The position numbers were made by a program, and so were the translations under genes. Positions 51,875-58,210 of a stretch of 58,210 nt of DNA are shown here, in pieces. Source of the stretch: Bacillota bacterium (lineage in GTDB: Bacteria; Bacillota; Negativicutes; Sporomusales; Sporomusaceae); contig JAEWGR010000113.1 of the NCBI GenBank assembly GCA_023388195.1, positions 1 through 58,210 of the forward strand, given 5' to 3'. The notes beneath the pieces were generated by a model, which searched no databases, had not been told where the DNA came from, and saw nothing but the letters and a program-made list of their open reading frames with translations. How positions within the stretch are numbered: position 1 is the first letter of the stretch; each line of letters starts with the position of its first letter.

Positions 51875-53794
51875 ATGAAAAGAAAAAGTCACAAGTTAAC
51901 CCTTATGACCATTCTGGCAGGCCTGCTGCTGACCAATTCGGCCGGCCATGCCGAGCCTAGGGAGGACAACAGTAACCAATTCGATTTAGACACCGTGGTT
52001 GTAACCGCTACCAAAACGGAAAAAACCATTAAAGAAGTCCCTGCCAGCGTGTCGGTGATTACTGCCTATGATTTAGCCAAAGCCAATATTAAAACCCTTG
52101 ATCAGGCCCTGCATTACGTACCGGGTATGTATGTAAAAGAATCACAAGGCATGATGGGAACCAAAATTTCCCTGCGCGGCATGACGCAAAGCCAGGTACT
52201 GGTGCTCATGGATGGCATTCCCCTGAATAACGGCTATTCCGGCGGCGTGAACTGGGGTAATATCCCCATTGCAATGATTGACCGCGTCGAAGTTATTAAA
52301 GGTTCATTTTCTTCCCTGTATGGAACAAATGCTATGGGGGGTGTTATTAATATTATTACTAAAACGGATGCCGAGTCCCAGACATTCATCAAGGGTGGGT
52401 TTGGCGGCAACGGTACAACCACCAGTTCCTTTTTTACCAGCAATCAAAGCGATGGTAATAAACTCCGGTATATACTAAGTTATGACAAGCGGGACGTTGA
52501 TGGTTATGTAAATCAGCCGGAACAGCTGCCAAATATGTATCGTTATGGCAAGTTTGCCACTAAGAATAAAAACGCCGCGATAAAATTAATATATGATTTC
52601 AGTGAAGGCGAACGCCTGGCCTTGTTGCGGACAGAAAGCGATTACACCTATGGCTATTACGAGGGTGGCAAGGATAAAGGCCAGCGCAAATTGGAACTGA
52701 CCGGTATAAACTATGAAAAAAAGCTGGATGACACCAAGGAACTCAAAGTGCATCTGGGAGAACAAAATTATACAAACTACTGGCAAATCGCCAATGGCAA
52801 CGGCCCTAATCCCAATCCTGTCAAAACCAAAGAGGCCGACATTAGCTTAAACTGGGCCATAGATGGGAAAAACCTGCTTACCTTTGGCGTTGCCACCAGA
52901 GAAGACAAGGGATCTCAGTACAACAAAAGCGGTGCGCTAACAGCGACAGCCACCAGCAAAACCAATGCTGTCTATCTACAAAATGAAATGTCCCTAAATC
53001 CGAAAAGCACCCTCTACGTAGGCGCCCGTTATGATGAGTGGAAAACCAGCGACACAGTAAAAGCCGGAGCAGTTCTCGCCGACCGGAGCATTAGCAAGGT
53101 ATCGCCAAAAGCCTCCTTGCATTATCAGGCAGACGACAAAGTAACGCTTTATGCTTCGGCCGGCAAAGCCTTTAACAGCCCGACACTCATGAATGTGGCC
53201 TTTGACTACAAGGATCTGCTGGCCAATTCGGAACTGGAGCCGGAAGAAATGACCTCCTATGAAATCGGCGCCTATTTGTCAGCCGGTCCCAAGACCACAA
53301 CCAAACTTGCTCTGTTTAAAAATGAAGCTAATTTAATTTACCAGGGGGCCAGCCGCTGGCAGCAGGGAGATGCGGAAATACGCGGTTTTGAAGTAGAGGT
53401 TAAGCATAAATTCCGGCCGGAATTGACCGGTTTTATCAATTATACCTATAATGATGCCAAATTTACCAACAATCCCAATGGTTATACCGGCAACCGCATT
53501 CCGACCGTTCCTACGGATACCCTTACCTTTGGCTGTGCCTACGCCAAGGATAAATGGACGACCAATTTACTCGGACGCTACATCAGTACCGCATATGAAA
53601 ATGAACAAAACACTTATGGATTCATGAGCCATTTTGTCGCCGATGTAAAAATCAATTATGCGATGTCCAGGGATACAAGCCTGGCCTTGGCCGTTGATAA
53701 CGTTTTGGATAGAAAATACAGGCAGCAAGTGGACACTTTTAACATTTATGCCCCGGGACGTGTTGCGACGGTTGAGCTGACACAGCGATTTTAG
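51875..53794 (+). CDS. TonB-dependent outer-membrane receptor, Nik/Opp operon 2
   Basis: A 639-residue receptor with a signal peptide (about 1-26, ending in GHAEP), a TonB-box-like DTVVVTATK segment, plug motifs ALHYVPGMYVKES, LRGMTQSQVLVLMDGIPL and VIKGSFSSLYGTNAMGGVINI, a barrel, and a C-terminal end VATVELTQRF. It ends operon 2 and probably imports the same substrate as the ABC system encoded with it. BtuB/CirA-like similarity does not settle the substrate. Confidence 0.92.
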   Translation: MKRKSHKLTLMTILAGLLLTNSAGHAEPREDNSNQFDLDTVVVTATKTEKTIKEVPASVSVITAYDLAKANIKTLDQALHYVPGMYVKESQGMMGTKISLRGMTQSQVLVLMDGIPLNNGYSGGVNWGNIPIAMIDRVEVIKGSFSSLYGTNAMGGVINIITKTDAESQTFIKGGFGGNGTTTSSFFTSNQSDGNKLRYILSYDKRDVDGYVNQPEQLPNMYRYGKFATKNKNAAIKLIYDFSEGERLALLRTESDYTYGYYEGGKDKGQRKLELTGINYEKKLDDTKELKVHLGEQNYTNYWQIANGNGPNPNPVKTKEADISLNWAIDGKNLLTFGVATREDKGSQYNKSGALTATATSKTNAVYLQNEMSLNPKSTLYVGARYDEWKTSDTVKAGAVLADRSISKVSPKASLHYQADDKVTLYASAGKAFNSPTLMNVAFDYKDLLANSELEPEEMTSYEIGAYLSAGPKTTTKLALFKNEANLIYQGASRWQQGDAEIRGFEVEVKHKFRPELTGFINYTYNDAKFTNNPNGYTGNRIPTVPTDTLTFGCAYAKDKWTTNLLGRYISTAYENEQNTYGFMSHFVADVKINYAMSRDTSLALAVDNVLDRKYRQQVDTFNIYAPGRVATVELTQRF

Positions 53795-53828
53795 GTACGG
53801 TACAGCAGCAATTTACCCTGGGCCTTTA

Positions 53829-53877
53829 AAAACCAGCAAACATCGGATAATTTTTATATCCGGTGTTTGCTGGTTTT
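53829..53877. terminator. Bidirectional terminator after the TonB receptor gene
   Basis: AAAACCAGCAAACA(T)CGGATA pairs with TATCCGGTGTTTGCTGGTTTT around TTTTTA. T-runs follow on both strands, and the convergent oxidoreductase gene ends 58 bases downstream. Confidence 0.88.
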
Positions 53878-53934
53878 ATCTACTTATTAATCTTGTCTCG
53901 CGCCAGTATCATTCATTATAGTTAAACATCCAAT

Positions 53935-56811
53935 TCAGCCCTTCTTCCGTCCCAGGCTGCAGCGATCAACAAGGACCGCAATGGATTGATAGCTGATGCC
54001 GCTGTGATCGGCTAAGCCAATCTCACAGGTGCGGCTATTGGAAAACCCGCAGTGACAGTCTGACGGTATCGCTTCCTTGAGGTGCGCCAATGCCGATTCA
54101 TTGAGTTCCGGCACTTCGAACCCCTTGTCACCAGCGAAGCCACAGCATTTTACCTTGTCCGGGATAATCACCTCAGTTGCGCACGCCTCGGCCACCGCCC
54201 GGAACTTGTCGGCCAAGCCCATTTTAGTGGCACTGCAGGTTACATGAATGGCAACTTTCTCCGGCAATTTCTCAAACTCCAGTTCGGTAAGCAGGTAATC
54301 GTGAATAAAGTCCACCGTGTCCAGGATTGCCAGCCGTTTATCCATTACCCGTTTCATCCGGTACACACAGGGGCTGGTATCACAGAGTACCGGGTATTGT
54401 CCATTATTGCTGCAGGCCAGCAGCACCTGTTCCAGCTTGGTACTCAATTCATCGGCCGCCTCAAAATAGCCCTTACTCTCAAAGGGCATGCCACAGCATA
54501 AATCCTCCATACCGGGCGGAAAAATGACGCCATAGCCGGCTTTATCAAGCAGAGAAAGCATTACCTGGTGCAGTGACCGCTGATCCTTATCCTCTTTGGC
54601 CGGGCCCATCGTCCGGCTGACGCAGCTGGGAAAATAAACAATTTTGCGACCATCAGCCGGGGCAGCCGGCTGCGCTGCCAGAGGTGCACTGGCCTGGGGC
54701 AACCACTTATTCCACTTGGGCACACTCTCGCCGATTATCGAGCGGGCTGTTTTGGCTAACCCGCCAACCACACAGCCGCCCAAAGTCCGGTGGGCCAGGT
54801 TCGCCCCGGCTAAACCCAGTTTTGCCAGTGACGTGATCCCGCCAAAATGCTTGACCATGAATTTGGCCGCTTTCCGGCCCCTGGCAGTAGTCTTAGCTGA
54901 GCGCAGATATTTAGTAAAACTGCCGGTGTTAATGGCCAACGGACAGGTTGTTTGACATAAACCATCAGTGGCACAGGTTGTCTCGCCAAAATACTCATAA
55001 TCCGCTTCCACCCGCTGGGCCAACGCGTTATTAGGGCCGTCAGCCCGCAGCCGGGCCAGCTCCCGCTGCACAGCAATGCGCTGGCGCGGGCTGCTGGTCA
55101 GATTTAGGGACGGACAGTTAATCTCACAAAATCCACACTCCATACATTTATCAACAAGTTCATGAACCGGCGGCATCAGTTTCAGATTCTCAACATAAAC
55201 GTCCGGATTAGCGGTAATGACCACATCAGGGTTGAGCAATGCCGCCGGATCAAAAGCCGCCTTTATTTGTCTCATATATTTATAGACTTGCTGCCCCCAT
55301 TCCAGCTCAACAAACGGGGCCATGTTCCGTCCTGTACCGTGCTCGGCCTTGAGTGAACCGGCGAAACGTTCCACCACCATACGGCACACTTCATTTATAA
55401 AGCCTTTATAGCGGCTGATGTCTGCCAGGGTGTCGAAATTCTGATTAAAAACAAAGTGGACGTTGCCGTCCAACGCATGGCCATAGATCACACCATCACC
55501 ATAACCATGCCTGTTCATGCATTCCCGCAGGGCAAGAACCCCCTCAGCCAGCGATTCCCTGGGGAAAGCAACATCCTCAATGATAACCGAGGTGCCCTGG
55601 CGGCGAATGCCGCCGACAGCCGGAAATACACCGGAGCGGATTTTCCACAGCTTCTCATATTCACTTTTCTTATCAGTAAAGGCAATCGGAAACAGAACAG
55701 GTATCTCTGCTAAGCATTCGATCGTTTTTTCAATGCTGCCCTCAAGCAGCTCCCTGTTTTCTGCTCTGATTTCCACTAACAACGCTGCTGCCTGCTCATC
55801 CAGCTCTTTTAAAAATGCCGGCATACCGGCACTGTCTTCCACTGAACGGAGTGAAATACGGTCAAGCAATTCGGCGGCCGCCACCAATGGCCGCTCCAGC
55901 CGCGTTATCGCCATACAGGCCTGCTTCATATCCGGGAAAAACATGAGAGCCGAGGCTTTATGGGCATGCTCAACAACCGTCTTGTAGGTTATCTCCGCAA
56001 TAAAGCCCAGTGTCCCCTCCGACCCGATCATGAGATGACTGATAATATCAATGGGGTTATGATAATCGACAAACGCATTAATTCCATAACCGGTAGTATT
56101 TTTGATTTTGAATTTGCGGACAATCAGCTGTTGCAGCTGCCTGTCGGCATTAATCTCATCCCGGATATTCTCAATCGCGCCGATCAATGGCTGATGCGTA
56201 CTGATAAACTGCGCACAGGACTCAGGGTCAGCCGTATCCAACATAGCCCCGTCAACAAAGATTATTTTCATCGCCGCGATTGTTTTATAGCTGTTATCAT
56301 CAGTACCGCAGCACATCCCGCTGGCATTATTGGCAGCAATGCCACCAATCATCGCATAATTGATAGATGCCGGGTCAGGCCCGATTTTGCGGGAGTAAGG
56401 CCGGAGATACTGATTAGCCTCAGAGCCGATGATTCCCGGTTCCAGCATAATCGTTTCGCCCTGATCATCAATCCGGTAGCCACTCCAGCCCCCGGCCAGC
56501 ACCAACAATACCGAGTCTGTCAGTGCCTGGCCTGACAGGCTTGTACCTGCCGCCCGGATCGTAGTGGCAATATTAAATTTACCGGCAATTTTGAAAATTT
56601 TAGCTACTTCTTGGGAGGTGCGGACTTTGACCACCAGCCTGGGGGTTATGCGATAAAGGCTGGCGTCAACGCCATAGGCCAGTGTCCGGATCGGGTCTGC
56701 AAAAATATGGTTAGCCGGAAGAAAGGTTGTCAATTCCTCGTAAAACTTACGATAGTTCACCGGTAGATTTGAAATATCACTTTTCACTGTATGCATACCC
56801 ACTTTTACCAC
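53935..56811 (-). CDS. FAD-linked and Fe-S oxidoreductase (fused GlcD/GlcF-type 2-hydroxyacid dehydrogenase)
   Basis: The 958-residue protein joins a GlcD/Dld-type FAD-binding domain (RAAGTSLSGQAL near residue 95, EHGTGRN near 470), two 4Fe-4S motifs (CMECGFCEINCP around 555 and CATDGLCQTTCP around 620) and a GlcF-type pair of Cys-rich CCG domains (DLCCGMPFESKG; VKCCGFAGDKGF). This architecture oxidises D-lactate or another 2-hydroxyacid and passes electrons to an acceptor. No etfAB lies beside it. Start uncertain: GTG at 56811, GTG at 56802 or ATG at 56796. Its leader carries ATGAA hairpin copy g. Confidence 0.9.
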   Translation of the reverse strand: MVKVGMHTVKSDISNLPVNYRKFYEELTTFLPANHIFADPIRTLAYGVDASLYRITPRLVVKVRTSQEVAKIFKIAGKFNIATTIRAAGTSLSGQALTDSVLLVLAGGWSGYRIDDQGETIMLEPGIIGSEANQYLRPYSRKIGPDPASINYAMIGGIAANNASGMCCGTDDNSYKTIAAMKIIFVDGAMLDTADPESCAQFISTHQPLIGAIENIRDEINADRQLQQLIVRKFKIKNTTGYGINAFVDYHNPIDIISHLMIGSEGTLGFIAEITYKTVVEHAHKASALMFFPDMKQACMAITRLERPLVAAAELLDRISLRSVEDSAGMPAFLKELDEQAAALLVEIRAENRELLEGSIEKTIECLAEIPVLFPIAFTDKKSEYEKLWKIRSGVFPAVGGIRRQGTSVIIEDVAFPRESLAEGVLALRECMNRHGYGDGVIYGHALDGNVHFVFNQNFDTLADISRYKGFINEVCRMVVERFAGSLKAEHGTGRNMAPFVELEWGQQVYKYMRQIKAAFDPAALLNPDVVITANPDVYVENLKLMPPVHELVDKCMECGFCEINCPSLNLTSSPRQRIAVQRELARLRADGPNNALAQRVEADYEYFGETTCATDGLCQTTCPLAINTGSFTKYLRSAKTTARGRKAAKFMVKHFGGITSLAKLGLAGANLAHRTLGGCVVGGLAKTARSIIGESVPKWNKWLPQASAPLAAQPAAPADGRKIVYFPSCVSRTMGPAKEDKDQRSLHQVMLSLLDKAGYGVIFPPGMEDLCCGMPFESKGYFEAADELSTKLEQVLLACSNNGQYPVLCDTSPCVYRMKRVMDKRLAILDTVDFIHDYLLTELEFEKLPEKVAIHVTCSATKMGLADKFRAVAEACATEVIIPDKVKCCGFAGDKGFEVPELNESALAHLKEAIPSDCHCGFSNSRTCEIGLADHSGISYQSIAVLVDRCSLGRKKG

Positions 56812-56922
56812 CTATCCCTTCTTAATTAATAATTATGTTGATTTTGTTGGTATAGTTATTTCGCTAATAAAGTCGAATAACCTCCTAATTTGGGAGATTT
56901 ATCAAAAATTATAGAATACAAT

Positions 56923-56968
56923 AGAAAAAAGGTATGAAGCGGCGGTAAGTCACCGTCGTTTCATACCT
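56923..56968 (-). promoter_or_regulatory. ATGAA leader hairpin, copy g
   Basis: On the minus strand AGGTATGAA (56968-56960) pairs with TTCATACCT (56938-56930) around GACGGTG/ACCGCC-like inner pairing and is followed by TTTTTTCTATT. It lies between the methyltransferase stop codon and the oxidoreductase gene. A second hairpin CTCCC/GGAGG lies downstream (56881-56896). Confidence 0.58.
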
Positions 56969-57001
56969 ATGTGCTTTGTGTTATAAGTTATCAGACAGCA
57001 G

Positions 57002-57592
57002 CTATGCCTTTACAGCCTTAATAAAATAACGGTCATCACCATCAATCGCCTCTGTCACTTCATAGCCTGCGGCCTGCAATATCTCGCACACCGACTCAGC
57101 CGGGGACAGGCGGTCATTTTTGACTGCCTCACTGCCCTGATGAACGGCATTCACCTTGTGGCGGGAAATGTCGTGCATAATAACCAGCGACCCGCCGTCA
57201 CGCAGTTGCTTGCGCATATGCGCCATGAACAACGGCTTATCTTTAATATGAGGAAAAAAATTGAAGCATAACACGGCATCAAATAAACATCCCGGCACAA
57301 ATTCCATAATGTCGGCAACCGTAAAAGTAATACCGCCAAGTCCGCCATATTTCAGTTCCGCCTTGGCCAGCATATTGGCGGAAAAATCAACAGCCGTCAC
57401 CGCACCGGCCGCACCGACCGCCTGTTTAATAAAGGGCAGTAAGACGCCGGTGCCGCTGCCGGCATCCAATACGTTAAACCCCGGTTCTAAGCCAGCCCGC
57501 TCAATTAGCTGCGTAATTTTTTCCGCATCAGCCAGCCGGGTGTCATCCCACTGGCTGGCAATCTTATCGAAAAAATCCCGCTCATTACTCAT
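57002..57592 (-). CDS. Class I SAM-dependent methyltransferase (right-end operon)
   Basis: A 196-residue methyltransferase with VLDAGSGTGVLLPF (SAM site, about 46-59), AVDFSANML and FNFFPHIKDK. It is not close to the pair at 34780 and 37296. Its ATG overlaps the ECF gene stop codon by four bases (ATGA), so translation is coupled. Operon partners are an ECF S-component and a TonB receptor, so it may modify the imported molecule. Substrate unknown. Confidence 0.85.
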   Translation of the reverse strand: MSNERDFFDKIASQWDDTRLADAEKITQLIERAGLEPGFNVLDAGSGTGVLLPFIKQAVGAAGAVTAVDFSANMLAKAELKYGGLGGITFTVADIMEFVPGCLFDAVLCFNFFPHIKDKPLFMAHMRKQLRDGGSLVIMHDISRHKVNAVHQGSEAVKNDRLSPAESVCEILQAAGYEVTEAIDGDDRYFIKAVKA

Positions 57593-58116
57593 GATTTCAC
57601 CTGCCTGTACGCCCCGGAAGCGGCTTCCAGTCTTTTCACCAGCAGCGGGACGATAAATAGTTGAATAGCCATCCCCGGTAAGCCGATAGTGACAGAGGCT
57701 ATGATAAACGCCAGTGGCTGCATTTGGACTGCCAGCAGGGCCGCCATACCGGCGACAAGCAAGGCAGCGGCTATCCGCCCGGCCAGCATGGCCCCGATCA
57801 GCGACCACACCAGCGGTAGCCGGCGCTGCCTGTACAGGTACCCTGTCACAGCCCCGTAAACGCTTAATTCTATCACCATAATCGGCAGCATCGGCATGAG
57901 CGGGGGCATGCCGGTAGCAAGGCTGCTGATCACCGGCGTCAGCAGACCCACAGACAGGCCCCCTCGTAAGCCCAGCAGCAGTCCGGCCAACAATACAGGG
58001 ATATGCATCGGCAGAAACATCTGCCCGGCCCCGCCGAAGAAATGAAAGGCTAGCGGCATGGTTATGCCCAGGGCGATAAACATGGCCACACTAAACAATT
58101 TGTGGGTATAGGTCAT
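57589..58116 (-). CDS. ECF transporter S-component-like membrane protein
   Basis: A 175-residue hydrophobic protein with five to six helices and the motif FFGGAGQMFLPMHIPVLLAGLLLG, typical of energy-coupling-factor substrate-binding (S) components. It would bind a small vitamin-like substrate and use shared EcfA/EcfT energising subunits encoded elsewhere. It lies between a TonB receptor gene and a methyltransferase gene. Its position does not prove a corrinoid substrate, although one would fit the region. Confidence 0.78.
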   Translation of the reverse strand: MTYTHKLFSVAMFIALGITMPLAFHFFGGAGQMFLPMHIPVLLAGLLLGLRGGLSVGLLTPVISSLATGMPPLMPMLPIMVIELSVYGAVTGYLYRQRRLPLVWSLIGAMLAGRIAAALLVAGMAALLAVQMQPLAFIIASVTIGLPGMAIQLFIVPLLVKRLEAASGAYRQVKS

Positions 58117-58138
58117 AGATGCGCCTCCTCACTTTGCC

Positions 58139-58210
58139 TTAAATTTTTTGGGTGAGGCTGACATAATAGGAGCGCCCGGTCATTGGGTAACCAATCTGCT
58201 CCACATACTG
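58139..58210 (-). CDS. TonB-dependent receptor, C-terminal end only
   Basis: The last 23 codons before a TAA stop read QYVEQIGYPMTGRSYYVSLT then QKI, which fits the final beta-strands of a TonB-dependent receptor (GYPMxGRSYYVxL is a common ending). The rest lies beyond the right edge. It is encoded 22 bases upstream of the ECF S-component gene, so the receptor, S-component and methyltransferase genes form one operon. Confidence 0.7.
   Translation of the reverse strand, partial: QYVEQIGYPMTGRSYYVSLTQKI

Overview
This window looks like the chromosome of a diderm, anaerobic Firmicute of the Negativicutes (Sporomusaceae-like). Strong AGGAGG-type ribosome binding sites and Firmicute ABC and riboswitch gene styles occur beside outer-membrane machinery: three TonB-dependent receptors (one cut by the right edge) and a TonB-ExbB-ExbD set. 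Corrinoid salvage genes, FmdE, two nickel/peptide-type ABC importers and a fused FAD/Fe-S D-2-hydroxyacid oxidoreductase fit such a host. The assignment is inferred from gene content only.

Left part (1-34,480), all on the minus strand: a corrinoid uptake and remodelling island divided by cobalamin riboswitches. Seven complete riboswitches are present (A 101-303, B 649-851, C 5855-6056, D 14131-14333, E 29976-30177, F 31649-31848, G 34217-34419), and the 5' end of an eighth (Z) lies at 1-12. In transcription order: G leads an HD-GYP/GGDEF gene. F leads an exported CbiK. E leads a run of about 15 kb: a small ORF, CbiR, BtuF, CobN-2, radical SAM, nitrilase-family amidase, CbiZ-2, ChlI-like and ChlD-like chelatase subunits, ExbB, ExbD, TonB and an ABC-2 transporter. 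D leads BtuF, BtuC, CobN-1 and a TonB receptor. C leads BtuC, BtuD, a small membrane protein, a DUF1835 protein and an exported CbiZ-1. B, A and Z follow with no convincing gene between them. Together these genes could bring corrinoids across the outer membrane, deliver them through BtuFCD, strip or exchange the lower ligand (CbiZ, CbiR) and handle the central metal (CobN/ChlI/ChlD, CbiK).

Middle part (34,480-40,820): two paralogous SAM methyltransferases, a DUF3842 protein, FmdE, an SDR oxidoreductase, and an ABC ATPase with a degenerate signature followed by two microproteins. Right part (40,900-58,210): two divergent NikABCDE/Opp-type ABC importers, the second ending in a TonB receptor, then a GlcD/GlcF-like fused oxidoreductase, and a TonB receptor - ECF S-component - methyltransferase operon.

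The most striking unexplained signal is in the right part. Eight terminator-shaped leader hairpins share an outer stem of the form YATGAA...TTCATR around a variable inner stem, most followed by a U-tract. They precede the methyltransferase, DUF3842, FmdE, ABC ATPase (two in tandem), both Nik/Opp operons and the oxidoreductase. I do not recognise this as a known riboswitch; it may be an undescribed cis-regulatory RNA. No rRNA, tRNA, CRISPR array, transposase or phage gene was seen.
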